This document shows positions 53,701 to 62,975 of a stretch of DNA of 64,000 nucleotides, piece after piece. The position numbers were made by a program, and so were the translations under genes. The notes below the pieces were generated by a model. It had not been told where the DNA came from and ran no database searches. It saw only the letters and a program-made list of their open reading frames with translations. The number at the start of each line of letters is the position of its first letter. The first letter of the stretch is position 1. Origin of the DNA: Elgaria multicarinata webbii (taxonomy: Eukaryota > Chordata > Lepidosauria > Squamata > Anguidae); contig NC_086182.1 in assembly GCF_023053635.1 (NCBI RefSeq), positions 30,613,501-30,677,500 of the forward strand, written 5' to 3'.

Positions 53701-56700
53701 CTTTTATACAGGTCACTATCACCTCTAGTTTAAGCACCTGAGGATTGTTGATTAAAGTCTTAATCCTATTATTAGTATTAGTATTATTATTATTATTTCT
53801 GTATTCCTGCATCCAATGAACAAAGCTTGCTGTATTTCTCTTTTCTGAAGTGGTAACTCCCAGGATAGGTCCGAGAACCCAGTGATTCAGCTCTTTTATG
53901 GGACTTTTCAAACGGAAGGTGTCCATGAAGGTAAGCTGGAAGAGCCTGTTCATCACCCCTCTCTTTGTTGCAGTAGTGTCTGAAAGTACCTAATTTTTAT
54001 CTAGGAAACAAGCTCGCCATTGGTGCGTGTGCTAATTAAGTGATCACAGTGAGCCTTGAACCAATTCCGTAGATGTCTCTTGAGCAGACTTGAGCTCTTC
54101 CATGCAAGCTGCTTCACCTCATGTTGCCTGTTCGCTCCATGGACTGCAAGAACACTTTCTGTATTGTCTCCAGTAGCTAAGATACTGGGAATTTGAGGCT
54201 GAGACCTCTTCCGAAGTGGAAGAAGGTTGCCTCTCCCACATGAGTTAATTTGCATGTTTCTGCCCATTGGAGCAGTGGATGGAGGAAGTCTTTTTTGGAC
54301 TTCCTCCATCCACTGCGGAAAGTGGATCACGGTAAGTCCCAACATCCCTGTTCGGTCCAGACATACTCATCCCAGGAATCAGTCTGGAGTCAAGGGAAGG
54401 GAAGCTGGATTCAGGGAAGTTCTGGTCAGCACTCTGGCAACACTCCCAGCTTCACACTGCTGTTTCTTTGCTGTCAGAGTGTGGCGGAACCTGAAAGGGC
54501 AGGTTCCCTTGGTTCGCTGAGTGGTGGTCAAAGACTCCCAAGACACAATTTCTCTCCTCTTGGAAAAGTTTTATTGCGAGCAGCCTGCAGTGCTGCAAGG
54601 TGGCAAACTCTAGAGCAGCCTTCCTCAACCTGGGGCGCTCCAGATGTGTTGGACTACAACTCCCAGAATGCCTCTGCTGGCTGGGGCATTCTGGGAGATG
54701 CAGTCCAATACATCTGGAGTGCCCCAGGTTGAGGAAGGCTGCCCTAGAGGATCTGAAGGACTGCCCACTAGTTGCAGGCAAAGCTCAGATACTTATAGGG
54801 TAACATCCTCAGAAGCAACAACAGAACTTCCTCATATAATAAACCAATCATAATACAGTTTTGCAATACAGTAACCAATGATAGACAAGGCATTTATGCA
54901 TGTGCAGAGTGCAGATAATTCTAAGGCTAGAAAAACAATACATAGATGAGTATTGCAATCCTGGAACATCTGTCCCTTTGTAGTTACTACTCTTCCTGTC
55001 CTCGCTGGGAGGCTCAGACTCTGCTAATGTGTCAACACTTCTTGTCGATCGAGCAAGTGTTGCTCAATATATTTTCAGCTACAGTTTGGGTCAAATTGCT
55101 ATAGAACTTAATTTCTAATAGAAAGGACTTGCATCAAAACAGGGTGGGTACAGACAAAACAGCCCATTCACACATTTCCTCGACGCAGAGCCACGCGCAA
55201 ACTTCTGCTGTGAGCTATTAGGCAAAAAGGTTCTCCTTTTGAGCAAACTGCCTGTGTGCGAATAGACCTTTGATCAGTCTAGCATTCCTGAGTTCCTGTC
55301 TTTTCAGGCTTCATCCCTTCTGAAAGCTTGGGGTTTCTCTGCCTCCAGTTCTGAGACAGAGCCCTTGTCCTTCACATTGTGATGCGAGGCTCCTCCTGGT
55401 CTACTGGCAGTTCGTCAGAATTGCTTGTGGCGGGTGGTTTCTGGTTCTCCAGTTCTTCCTTCTCTGAGCAGTCTTCCAGCCGGGTGTGACGCTATCGGTG
55501 TACCACGTACTCCACGGTCTCCCTTCCTGAGCTAGCTGGAGTGATCTCAGGTGGGCCTGGAGTCTTCTCGGTTGTGATGGGTGGACTTCAAAATGCATGC
55601 TGAGGCTGCCTTGTCAGGAGTGGCTCAGGACTTGTCAGCAGTGGCCAGGAGTGTTTTTGCACATGTGAGGCTAGTGTGCCAACCGCACCCATTCCTAGAG
55701 CCAGGGTCACACATACCTTAATTACATCCTATTTAGGCTACTTTAACACCCTCTGTATGGGGCTCATTTTGAAAACTGTTGATCGGAGCTGGTTACAGAG
55801 AGCATGATACTGTCTTTTATAACAGCATCGCTTACCAGAAAGTTGAAGATGTTCACGAGAAAATTAGAAAGACTAAATGTCTGTAAAGCGAACTTCTGTT
55901 CTGTTTTTCCTTTTTTATTTATTTATTACATTTTTATACCGCCCAATAGCCGAAGCTCTCTGGGTGTTTTTTTTAACCTGGCTTCTGATTTACTCCCTCC
56001 ATATTTAGGCGAGCCTTTTTCCAAAACGGAGACCTTTGGCCAGTATCCCCTGCAGGTAAATGGCTATAAGAACTTGTACGAGTGTTTGGAAGGAGCCATG
56101 GTAGAGAAAGAAACTGAATCCTCGCCTTCTAATCAATCAGTGAAATACGGGCAAGAGGTAAGTTATGCACAATTCGTTAATCCATAAGCGACGCAAAGCA
56201 AAGGCAGTCTTGGCCATCACAAATGTGAAAGTGTAAGATGTCATTGAGGCACACTGATGTGATGAAATCAGTTACTAGTACAATATTTAGCGGCCGACAT
56301 GAGATGCAAAACTAGCATGCTTGAATTGTAAAATCACTGATGTCTGTTGTCCTATATAATCTATATCTGGAGTTTACCTTGTAAAGGTTTTCTTGTGATG
56401 TGTAAGTGTGATAAAAGTGTGTCTCTTTCTGTTGAAGCCTCCCTGTACCTGAGTAGGGAAGAACCACTGCCTCCATGTATTTGAAGGGCAAAAGTACAGT
56501 TCTTAATATTATGGTATGCTCTTTTGTAATGTCTTTTCCCTGTTAGTGTATATTGCATTTTCATTTTCACACTTCTTCTAAAAAACAACCTTTCTCCCTT
56601 GATTTTGTTGTTTTTGCCTTTTAATTTAAACTGGGAACCAATTATTTGCTGTTGAAGAAGATGGCCAGGGGTTTTCTACGAACAAAAGGAGAAAATTGTG

Positions 56701-59700
56701 CATGCTAGCAGGGAGCCTGAAAGAGAAAACTGGATTTTTCAGGTGCCTTTGCTGCTGTGGAGACCCTCCTGTGCAATATTGATGCACTGATGGCACTGTG
56801 CATAATGAAAACATTATGTAGAAAAAAGAATGGGTGCTTTTCTCATTTTACCAGAGTCCTAGACCTCCTAAAGGCTGCTTTGTAAAGTGTTCTAATTCAA
56901 AATGTCATTCTAAGATTGTTTAGACACATAGGGAACACCTAAAGGGTAGCAAAAACTGTCATGGTGGGGTGACACTTCTCCGAATCCTAGGATAGGGAAT
57001 TTGAATTGCTAAAGATATGATGGGAAACTTTGGGAAACTAGATGGGTAATGTTTAAAACCTGACTACTAGTTCAGTTAATACAGCCTTCCTCAACCTGGG
57101 GCGCTCCAGATGTGTTGGACTATGCAGTCCAACACATCTGGAGCGCCCCAGGTTGAGGAAGGCTGAGTTAATAGGTATTCCGTTTCTTCCGTAATGTAAT
57201 CTATCAGCTTCCTTAAGTCTAAGGATGTATTTAAGTTATGCAATGTCTTTTATTGGCTGTTACTGAATATATAGAGCATTTTATGTTGAGGTAAACGTTG
57301 TGGCGATATCTAGAGTATTTAAGTGCCACATAGTCTAGCTAGCTGTGAATAGTTCCAGGGGAAAGGGTAAGTTCTCCATCATGCAAGTCCTGTCTGGCAG
57401 TAGATGACAGGAATCTTTCAAAAGCTTTAAAACATTGGCAGGATTTTTTTCAATGTGCCTTTTACAGCAGCAGTTGAAAAACTGTTCTGATCAATGTATA
57501 GTTGAAACAGTTTCTGAATAGATGGCATTGATTATTTGTGGTTCTAAGGCTTGTATTGTGCAGTAACCTAACCCTTTGGTGTACATACCAAGTGATTCAT
57601 AATATGCCCAACTTAATGCAAAATTAGTCATTGGTAATATTCTGAAATTAGAGTTGGGTAATATTCTATGACCAAAACCAATATTGTCTAATGTTCTATA
57701 ACCAAAAACAATATTGTCTAGAAAATGTGTTTTGTTTTACTGGGTATTCTCTGACTTCCTGTGGTGAGCAGTTCTAATAGGTGTAGGATCTGATGCCCTA
57801 AATGTTTTCTATAATTAGATATTGCTTGTATGCGTACTGCATCGTTAACCAAAGAAGGCTGTTTCCAATCTAGTATCCTCCAGTCTTGGAAATTTTGTAT
57901 GTTTGTGTTCCAGCGCTGGTTTACAAAGCTTCCTCCAGTGTTGACGTTTGAGCTTTCCCGGTTTGAGTTCAATCAGTCGCTCAGACAGCCAGAGAAGATA
58001 CACAACAAGCTAGAATTCCCACAGATAATTTATATGGACAGGTAAGATACTGAGTGATATTGTACAAAAAGCTCCATGCTTCAGACTTCAAGGCCTGCCT
58101 GAAACCATTTGTTATTTTATAATGTTTCCGATTCTCCCCTCCACTCAAATGAGTGCTTGAGGTGACTTGCAATAAAATCATAAATACACAGTAGAATACC
58201 ACCATTCCAAGCAAAACTGAAAAAACTGATAAAATTCATAACAAAACGGGGGAACTTTCTAAAATCAAAGGGCAGCTTTATTGGTAGAAGCTCAATGAAG
58301 CAATCTAGCTTTTACTGGACACTTAAAGAGCAGTAACAAGGGACTTCCACAAATAGATGCTGCTATAAAGAAGGCCCTGTCCCAGGTTGGCCTTTCTACT
58401 GCTAGAAGAACCTCTGTCTTGTCTGTACTGAACCTCAGCTTACTCTCACCCACATTTAGTCTCACTGCACCCACACAGTAGTCCAGGACTTCCACAGCCT
58501 CCTTGGCATCAGTTGAGAAAGGTAAAGCTAGGTATTTTGACTAAGACCAAGCATTAAGACCATCTTCTGCATACACTCAATGAAATATAGCTGGAACCAA
58601 CTCAACATGGTTCCTCCAGGTCCTATACCAGCTAAGTGTCCCAAAAAGATACCATGACGGTTGGTTTCGAATGCTACTGAGAGGCCCAGCAGAACCAACA
58701 AAGACATATCCCCCTGTTTAGCTCTTAGTATGGGTCATCCACCAAGGCTCTTTTGAGTCCCAGACCAGGCCTGAACCCAGGCTGAAAAGGATTCAGGTAA
58801 TCTGTTTCATCCCAGAAAACCTGGCGTTGTGATGCCACCAACCTCTCCAAAACATGACTTTAAGACAGGAAGACTAGAGACCGGCTGATAATTATCAAGT
58901 GGGGTGGGAACTAATGAAGGCTCTTTCAGTCGAAGTTTACAGAAGCTGGAATATTGCCGTCTTTCAAGGAGGTGTTTATAATTTGTCCAGCCTCCCCTCT
59001 GGCAGCTCTTATAAGCCAGGCAGGGGGGTTGCACTTGTGAATGGGGTGATGAAGAAGCTTCAAAAAGATATTTCTTCCTTAGGTTCATGTATGTTAATAA
59101 AGAACTTATTCAAGCCAAAAGAAAGGAAAACAAGAGACTGAAAGATCAGATAGCAATTCTACAGCAGAAATTGGAACGGTAAGTGGTCTTTCTCCCCCCC
59201 CTCCCCCCCCAAATATAAATTTCATCTTTTCATCTGCAGACTCTGTGGGGTGACCTAGAGCAGTAGCATCCTTTTCTCCCTTTGTCAGCATGGGATGAAT
59301 AAAACCCGCCTGGCCTGCCTTGCTTTCTGGAAGTGGGTTCCGCGAATGTAAGCACGGTGGGCGTCTCCACATCTGTATGGTTTGATCTCTCGCAGAGGCC
59401 AAAATAACCTGTTCTGAAGACACTTTGTCCTGTCCCGTCCCCAGCCACACATGGTACGGCTCCTGTCCCAGTGTTGCTCGCCCAGTCCAAAGATGCCCTT
59501 CGAGGGAGGCAGGCTGTCTTTCAGCACTGGACGCGTAAGGTAGAGCGAATTGGGTGTCCGGCTGCAAAAGTGCTCGCAGCTGAGCGCCTCTCCCTGTGCC
59601 CCTTTGCCTGAGGTTATAAAAGACAGCTCTTTGTGTTGTTTACCATGCCGTCCTGGCTAGCAGTTAATTTTTAAATACAATTAAACTCCACACGCAAAAA

Positions 59701-62700
59701 TGTTCTTCCAGCAGTGGACACTGTTACATTTATCTGAAGTACTTTTATGTGGCTCTTCAGTCAAAAAGGCTGCCACAGTGATTTGCATGTAATCAGTTAA
59801 TAGAGGACAGTCCTTGCTTGCAGACGGGCAATCTAAAAAGACACGAGGAAAAAGGAAAGGGGAGGGAAGAGGGTGAAATTCATCTAAAGTGGCTGCTGGA
59901 ATGACTCCGCTTGCCTTCTCATCTCCCTCGGTGCCCCCTGCCTGTCTGTGATGAAGTCCTGGACAGACGTCCAAGGATTTAAGGGAAAACGCAGGTGTTC
60001 GGTAACGGCGATAAAAGAGTTGCCTAATTTTGATTTCACTTGTACAATTAAAGGTATATAAATACTCACTAAACCAAATTTGGAAAGGTGGGTGTCTCTA
60101 AAAGTGGGATATGACTAGAATCATTCTCTTTATTTCACTTTCAGATACATGAGATACGGTTCCGATGCAGGCCGTTTCCCCTTGCCGGACATGCTGCAGT
60201 CTGTTCTTGAATTTGCAAATACTCGGCCGTCGACGGTGGCGTGCCCAACAGGGCCCCAGGCCAAGCGCCAAACTTCAGAGGTGTCCCTGATACAAAGCAG
60301 GTAAGAAATTGGGTTTGTTCGCTTGAAGGTGGCGAAGCCTCGTTTTACCAGTTTTCTAAGACTTGGTTCACAGCCTTGCCTCCCTCCCAGAAAAGCTTTA
60401 GAATCCATTTCTGTACATTTTTCTATATAAATGTAGCCAACAGTGAAGTGCTTGATTGAACACTGATGCCAAGGTAGCACTTATTGGTGTTCCACCATTG
60501 CTATGTCTGAACTAAAAAGAAAAAAATACCTGGAGATAGAAAGACCCAACAAACAAATGTTCAGACTGAACTAGGCCAGGTGGCATCACTCCCTGCAACG
60601 TCTCCCCTATGTCTACAACAAGAGCAGTAAAACAATGAGAACAATACAGTTCAAACTGCATTAATCTGGTGTGTAATACACCTTAGCTAATCATTTTTCA
60701 AGCACACGTTAAAAGCAGCGCTGTCTTAGTTTCCCTTGGCAGATAGTATCGGCTGATAGCTTGCCTTGGCTGCCTATATGTTTCCGAGCCCAATTCAAGG
60801 TGCTGGTTTACACGGCTTGGGACTGATGGACCGCCTCTCCCGACATGAACTTATCCATACACTGCACTCAACATCTAAGGTCCTCCTCCAAGTGCCTACT
60901 CCAAGGGAAGCCTGGAGGATGGCAACAAGGGAGAGGGCCTTTTCAGTGGTAGCCCCCCAATTCTGGAATGATCTCCCCGATGAGGCTTGCCTGTCGCCAA
61001 CATTGTTATCTTTTCAGCACCAGGTCAAGACCTTTCTCTTTTCCCAAGCATTTAACAGCATATGCTGATTTTATGACTGACCTGAGAATAGTTGTTTTAA
61101 ATGGATATCGTTGTTTTTATACTTTTAGTGGTTTTAAATCTTGTATATCTGTTTTAATGTTCAGTGTTTTTAACTTTTGTAAGCCGCTCAGAGAGCTTTA
61201 GCTATGGGGCGGTAAATAAATGTAATTAAATAAATACAACAGTTACCCATCTCCATTCATCCGTTTCGTAGCAGGGTAGCAATGCAGACGGAGAGTGTTG
61301 AAGATGTGGCTGGAGCAGAGGTCGCAGCTCACCAGGAACTAGTGAAGGAGCCCCTTCAGCCATCCAGATTACCCGTGGAGATGCCAGAATATCCCGCTCC
61401 TCACGTGATCACGGAGGATGAAATGAATCTTGTTACGACCTGCCTGCAACGATGGAGAGAAGAGGTTGAGCAAGACATAAGAGGTCTGCACCCAGTTAAT
61501 GAGTTTCAATTTAAGAATTGGAGGTGGTGTCAGAAGTTGACCGGGTTCGCACGACCAGCCATGGTGGCTTCTTTTCCAGGGCCTGCATGTGCCAGTCGCC
61601 CATGGGTTGATAAAACCACGCATGGTTGTAGTTGTGAAAGAGCAGGAGTGAGTGAGCAGGCTGGCGTCCAATCACTCCTGTTGCAGCCAGGCAGAGCAAA
61701 ACAACCCAGATTTGGAAAGGTGGGCGTCCCTGGGTTAACTCAAACCATTCCCAAAGCAGCACTTCTCACAACCCCAGACCTGAATGGTGTTAAGAGTGCC
61801 CCTTGTCCATAGAGGAGAGGAAGTGATGCTGACAGACATTGGGAAATAGAATGGTCCTTCCCAGGCTGGAGGCTGCACTGTGAAGATAGCAGTAGCTCCT
61901 GCAGGCTAGGAGGGTAACCGCAGATGCCTTAAACTATTGTCTGCAATCCTAGACCGAAATTGACATACACAGTTTGAAGCTTGGTTTGGAATAGTCCAGC
62001 TCAGGGCAACCTCATGTCAGTTACGCCTGCGTCACCACAGCTACCCTACCACATTCTAGCTTCAGCACTGAAGCTTGTTTCACTTAATATGTCTGGTTGG
62101 CATGAACACAAAACTTAATCAGAAGTACCGATGCCACTCTCCTCCCTGCTGGAGAGCTTTGCTTACTGAGATCTCTATAAAAAGTATTTAGTGTGGGGTC
62201 AGTGTGGAAGTGTGCCAAGTTTCATGCTTTTAAGTATATGGTTTCAGGCTTAACCGCGCTGGTAGAAGGCTACCTTTTAATTTAGGTGAGATTTCTAGGA
62301 ATTAATCCCATGCCATCTACTTAACTTTGTGTCGGATATCCATTTCTTCACAAAACTTCATATTGATGGAATCACCGGCTGAGTAGCCCTGGCATTTTCT
62401 TAATTCCTTTAATCAGGTGGGCAAGTGGCGTCCCTCAATAGAGCCAGTGTGGTGTAGTGGAAAAGTGTCAGACTGGGAGTCGGGAGATCCGGGTTCTAGT
62501 CCCCATTCGGCCATAGAAACCCACTGGGTGACTTTGGGCCAGTGACGGACCCTCAGCCCAACCCACCTCACAGGGTTGTTGTTGTGAGGATAAAATGAAG
62601 AGGATTATGTACGCCGCCTTGGGTTTGTTGGAGGAAAAAAGGCGGGATATAAATGTAATAAATAAATAATAAATAAATACTTATATTGGCTCTGTTACAT

Positions 62701-62975
62701 GGCTTCCATTTCTAGGATACAGGATAGACAAAGGTTTTGGGGGAAGTATAGGCCGCATGGGCATGGCCTCCATGTGTGTCTTTCTGGCATGTTCACTCCA
62801 AGTTGTAGTTGAATACAGAACTTGCCTAAGGCTCTTTAAATGTCAGAGGCGAGGCAGAGTAGGAGCAGCAACAAACATGACGACTGAATTGTTTTGATGA
62901 ACAGATCTGAAGAACTCCATTGAGCTGCTTTCCCAGTCCAGTGAACAGATGTACTCTGAACCTCAGCTTCATCAG
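40330..62975 (+). CDS. USP28: Ubiquitin-specific protease 28, 5' part (exons 1-15)
   Basis: A deubiquitinase that cleaves ubiquitin from substrates; mammalian USP28 is nuclear and stabilises MYC and 53BP1-pathway proteins. Fifteen exons (582 codons, no stop, all GT-AG) are in the window. Order: UBA-like N-terminus (about 23-65), a segment matching the SUMO/ubiquitin-interacting motif region (about 93-125), then the USP domain from the Cys box [11 protein letters not shown] (nucleophile Cys179, human Cys171). [19 protein letters not shown] and the coiled USP25/28-specific insert follow. The His box and C-terminal half lie beyond 64000. The start MTAELQQ equals the mammalian one. USP28 is preferred over USP25 because of the start and of SLPHSVLES and [14 protein letters not shown]. 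The interaction motifs look degraded. Confidence 0.96.
40743..41268 (+). repeat. Minisatellite in USP28 intron 1
   Basis: About 20 imperfect units of 20-30 bp built from aacatgaatgtatcgctttt plus variable (aac) runs fill 525 bp. Units differ mostly in the number of aac triplets and in single bases. It starts about 270 bases after the CpG island. Confidence 0.95.
41270..43085. other. USP28 intron 1, nothing assigned
   Basis: AT-rich intronic sequence with several T runs. No exon or repeat was recognised. Confidence 0.45.
43090..43165 (+). repeat. L2 LINE tail
   Basis: Only the last 75 bases of an L2 3' UTR: tttgtaaaccgcccagagag, then gtatataaatgcaataaata. Confidence 0.8.
43170..45025. other. 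USP28 intron 1, mostly unassigned
   Basis: No exon was recognised. Around 44640-44880 several parts hint at a worn inverted-repeat transposon (ggttcagacatcatgctaag, caacccatgggttgttg), but I cannot set borders. Confidence 0.35.
45032..45109 (+). CDS. USP28: USP28 exon 2: UBA-like segment
   Basis: The acceptor is ttaatgtag before AACTGCAGTG (phase 0); the donor is CTGAAG|GTTCAT. It encodes residues 23-48 with [20 protein letters not shown], close to human LNQLREITGIQDPSFLHEAL. Length 78 bases. This is the first part of the N-terminal UBA-like domain. Confidence 0.95.
45110..45772. other. USP28: USP28 intron 2
   Basis: A 663-base intron without recognised repeats. Confidence 0.7.
45773..45905 (+). 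CDS. USP28: USP28 exon 3
   Basis: The acceptor is tgttgctag before GCTGCTGATG; the donor is GCAACCA|GTAAGT (phase 1). It encodes residues 49-93, [17 protein letters not shown] and an acidic linker. The first part completes the UBA-like fold (human ASNGDITQAVSLLTDER as recalled). Confidence 0.94.
46096..46690 (-). repeat. L1-type LINE 3' end, minus orientation
   Basis: The minus strand holds a 114-codon open frame with RLMISRNWK and [11 protein letters not shown], like the C-terminal end of squamate L1-type ORF2. The A-rich tail is at the left (46096). It is 5'-truncated. Confidence 0.7.
47085..47700 (-). repeat. L2-like LINE 3' relics, minus orientation
   Basis: Two neighbouring pieces. Bases 47085-47560 hold ggaggattttccagtgggtg, the reversed ORF-end text. 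Bases 47572-47700 begin a second tail (ataccccgctcctcagccaa, then ctgccctcaggcttacaatc). Borders are approximate. Confidence 0.6.
47752..47797 (+). repeat. (GA)n microsatellite
   Basis: About 20 GA units, preceded by GGGA units, directly before the 109-bp minisatellite. Confidence 0.95.
47796..48151 (+). repeat. 109-bp tandem repeat, 3.3 copies
   Basis: Units start at 47796, 47905, 48014 and 48123 (partial) and are nearly identical. Each full unit includes cagcaggagcaggccccgat and then ccttcttcttccccacaggg, a splice-acceptor-like pyrimidine tract with AG at 47866-47867, 47975-47976 and 48084-48085. The unit length is not a multiple of three, so the frames across it are not a protein repeat. 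Confidence 0.97.
48353..48470 (+). CDS. USP28: USP28 exon 4: eroded SIM/UIM segment
   Basis: The acceptor is tggtttccag before GTCCAATTG (completing Ser93); the donor is GAATGT|GTATGC (phase 2), chosen because it alone fits the frame of exon 5. It encodes residues 93-132, starting [20 protein letters not shown]. Aligned without gaps to human VIDLTHDNKDDLQAAIALSL, it lacks the hydrophobic SIM core and the key Ala and Ser of the UIM. Confidence 0.87.
49008..49170 (+). CDS. USP28: USP28 exon 5: catalytic Cys box
   Basis: The acceptor is ttccctgccag before AGGCTACG; the donor is ATACAG|GTAAGA (phase 0). It encodes residues 132-186. A basic SKRKR stretch (145-149) may be a nuclear localisation signal. 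[20 protein letters not shown] then holds the nucleophile Cys179. This is the most conserved exon in the window. Confidence 0.97.
49171..49861. other. USP28: USP28 intron 5
   Basis: About 690 bases with no recognised repeat. Confidence 0.7.
49862..49948 (+). CDS. USP28: USP28 exon 6
   Basis: The acceptor is ccttttctcag before TCTTTTTTCCAGCTG. A second, downstream ccag would drop four residues; the upstream one was chosen because it restores [20 protein letters not shown], matching [20 protein letters not shown]. The donor is CAAAGC|GTAAGT. Residues 187-215, 87 bases. Confidence 0.94.
49949..50870. other. USP28: USP28 intron 6, left part
   Basis: No exon or repeat was recognised. An antisense frame of 129 codons (50373-50762) lacks family motifs. 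Confidence 0.45.
50872..51036 (+). repeat. CR1-type LINE 3' end abutting USP28 exon 7
   Basis: It contains accagttgctggggaacatg, gactagatggaccctgggtc and the tail gggcttttcttatgttctt. The tail ends six bases before exon 7. It is the same family as 12580-12785 and 35592-35957, and it forms most of the splice-acceptor pyrimidine tract. Confidence 0.88.
51043..51180 (+). CDS. USP28: USP28 exon 7
   Basis: The acceptor is atgttcttctgcag before GAAAAGAGG; the donor is GAGCAGCAG|GTAAGG (phase 0). It encodes residues 216-261, with [20 protein letters not shown] and EEQQ, as in human USP28. Length 138 bases. Confidence 0.96.
51181..51720. other. USP28: USP28 intron 7, unassigned part
   Basis: No recognised element. 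A G run lies at about 51288-51298. Confidence 0.5.
51726..51890 (-). repeat. L2 LINE tail, minus orientation
   Basis: A TTTA run, ataccgcccaatagccgaag, then cgtgtt-free A-rich 3' UTR text (caaccaacagcttaaaagca). Same type as 8307-8750. Confidence 0.82.
52216..52289 (+). CDS. USP28: USP28 exon 8
   Basis: The acceptor is ctcttctag before CAAGATGTG; the donor is GTTAA|GTGAGT (phase 2). It encodes residues 262-286, [20 protein letters not shown]. With the EEQQ of exon 7 it forms the QQDVSEF block of the USP domain. Length 74 bases. Confidence 0.96.
52583..52945 (-). repeat. CR1 LINE 3' fragment, minus orientation
   Basis: The left end is catagaatagcagagttgga; the minus strand holds the open ORF end ([27 protein letters not shown]). 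It lies in USP28 intron 8. Confidence 0.92.
53130..53280 (-). repeat. Worn L2-like tail, minus orientation
   Basis: The sequence gatttatataccaccgtcca, then agcggtttacaaggtaatta, resembles a reversed L2 3' UTR. The rest of intron 8 (52946-53850) shows only a short TTA run at 53768-53800. Confidence 0.55.
53851..53930 (+). CDS. USP28: USP28 exon 9
   Basis: The acceptor is cttttctgaag before TGGTAACTCC (completing Asn286); the donor is CATGAAG|GTAAGC (phase 1). It encodes residues 286-312, with [20 protein letters not shown] matching human SENPMVQLFYGTFLTEGVRE. Confidence 0.95.
54480..55640 (-). mobile_element. LTR retroelement fossil: 3' LTR plus piece of internal region
   Basis: In minus orientation, an LTR of about 560 bp (roughly 55038 to 54480) is bounded by TGT and ACA. 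It has a TATA-like cctataagt and a poly(A)-like aataaaactttt. To its right about 600 bases may be the end of an internal coding region, possibly Ty3/gypsy-like. The element is broken and incomplete. A fold-back hAT MITE (54616-54741) is inserted in the LTR. Family and age are uncertain. Confidence 0.55.
54616..54741. mobile_element. Fold-back hAT-type MITE, copy 2
   Basis: A 126-bp palindrome, same ends as copy 1. Target duplication CTCTAGAG / CCCTAGAG (54608-54615 and 54742-54749), one change. It is inserted in the LTR fossil, so it is younger than that element. Confidence 0.92.
55640..55910. other. USP28: USP28 intron 9, unassigned part
   Basis: No element is recognised. It may include more of the worn retroelement to its left. 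Confidence 0.4.
55915..55966 (-). repeat. Short L2 tail near USP28 exon 10
   Basis: The sequence tttatttatttattacattt, then ataccgcccaatagccgaag, is cut off after about 50 bases. It lies about 45 bases upstream of exon 10. Confidence 0.75.
56009..56157 (+). CDS. USP28: USP28 exon 10
   Basis: The acceptor is tccatatttag before GCGAGCCTTT; the donor is CAAGAG|GTAAGT (phase 0). It encodes residues 312-361, with [20 protein letters not shown] and SVKYGQE, nearly as in human USP28. Length 149 bases. Confidence 0.96.
56158..57913. other. USP28: USP28 intron 10
   Basis: Apart from the short fold-back MITE at 57082-57165, I see no exon or repeat. Bases 57640-57720 hold a short local duplication of attgtctaatgttctataac-type text. 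Confidence 0.5.
57082..57165. mobile_element. Fold-back hAT-type MITE, copy 3 (84 bp, core lost)
   Basis: Both outer arms are kept (cagccttcctcaacctgggg and complement), but the central part is missing. A perfect 8-bp duplication AGTTAATA lies at 57074-57081 and 57166-57173. Confidence 0.92.
57914..58041 (+). CDS. USP28: USP28 exon 11
   Basis: The acceptor is tgtgttccag before CGCTGGTTTAC; the donor is GGACAG|GTAAGA (phase 2). It encodes residues 362-404, [20 protein letters not shown] and FPQIIYMD, nearly identical to human USP28. Length 128 bases. Confidence 0.97.
58060..58930 (-). repeat. Old L2-type LINE, reverse-transcriptase part, minus orientation
   Basis: On the minus strand the text carries [12 protein letters not shown]-like (near 58870) and [13 protein letters not shown]-like (near 58410) motifs of an L2-clade reverse transcriptase. 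The copy is worn, with frame changes. Unlike most LINE copies here it keeps internal ORF text, not just the 3' end. Confidence 0.7.
59083..59178 (+). CDS. USP28: USP28 exon 12: coiled insert
   Basis: The acceptor is tttcttccttag before GTTCATGTATG; the donor is GGAACG|GTAAGT (phase 2). It encodes residues 404-436, [20 protein letters not shown] then [10 protein letters not shown]. It is a charged helix that in USP25/28 belongs to the USP-domain insertion used for dimerisation. Length 96 bases. Confidence 0.95.
59179..60144. other. USP28: USP28 intron 12
   Basis: The only hint of a repeat is a worn LINE tail at 59735-59870 (ggctgccacagtgatttgca, then gcttgcagacgggcaatct). The rest is unassigned. 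Confidence 0.5.
60145..60300 (+). CDS. USP28: USP28 exon 13
   Basis: The acceptor is ttcactttcag before ATACATGAG; the donor is CAAAGCAG|GTAAGA (phase 2). It encodes residues 436-488: [20 protein letters not shown] is conserved, then a divergent Ser/Thr/Pro-rich stretch. Length 156 bases. Confidence 0.94.
60760..61243 (+). repeat. L2 LINE 3' fragment
   Basis: The ORF end with [20 protein letters not shown] is followed by the 3' UTR ending ttgtaagccgctcagagagc and AAAT repeats. It lies in USP28 intron 13 and ends about 30 bases before exon 14. Confidence 0.9.
61275..61483 (+). CDS. USP28: USP28 exon 14
   Basis: The acceptor tag/cag is a tandem pair (AG at 61270-61271 and 61273-61274). Using the second gives [12 protein letters not shown]; the first would add one Ser in frame. 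It encodes residues 488-558, with [20 protein letters not shown] and EEVEQDI, like human APRTVTDEEINFVKTCLQRW. The donor AAGAG|GTCTGC is weak, but its phase (1) fits exon 15. Length 209 bases. Confidence 0.92.
61484..62435. other. USP28: USP28 intron 14, left part
   Basis: Open reading continues past the donor for about 110 codons without family similarity, so it is read as intron. No repeat was fixed. Confidence 0.5.
62441..62679 (+). repeat. tRNA-derived SINE, Sauria-SINE-like
   Basis: The head is gagccagtgtggtgtagtgg with a B-box-like gggttctagtcccc. The body includes ctcacagggttgttgttgtg, and the tail is gcgggatataaatgtaataa with AAAT repeats, the Bov-B-like 3' end known from Sauria SINEs. 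Nearly complete. Confidence 0.82.
62905..62975 (+). CDS. USP28: USP28 exon 15 (last in window)
   Basis: The acceptor is ttttgatgaacag before ATCTGAAGAAC; the donor is CATCAG|GTAAGA (phase 0). It encodes residues 559-582, [20 protein letters not shown], similar to human LKTCIASTTQTIEQMYCDPL. Exon 16, expected to start VPYRLHAVLVHEG, is not found before 64000. Confidence 0.92.

Noticed and set aside
61282-61812. 176-codon continuous frame through exon 14
   Set aside because: Only the part up to 61483 matches USP28; the rest runs into the intron, and exon 15 fits the phase of the donor at 61484.
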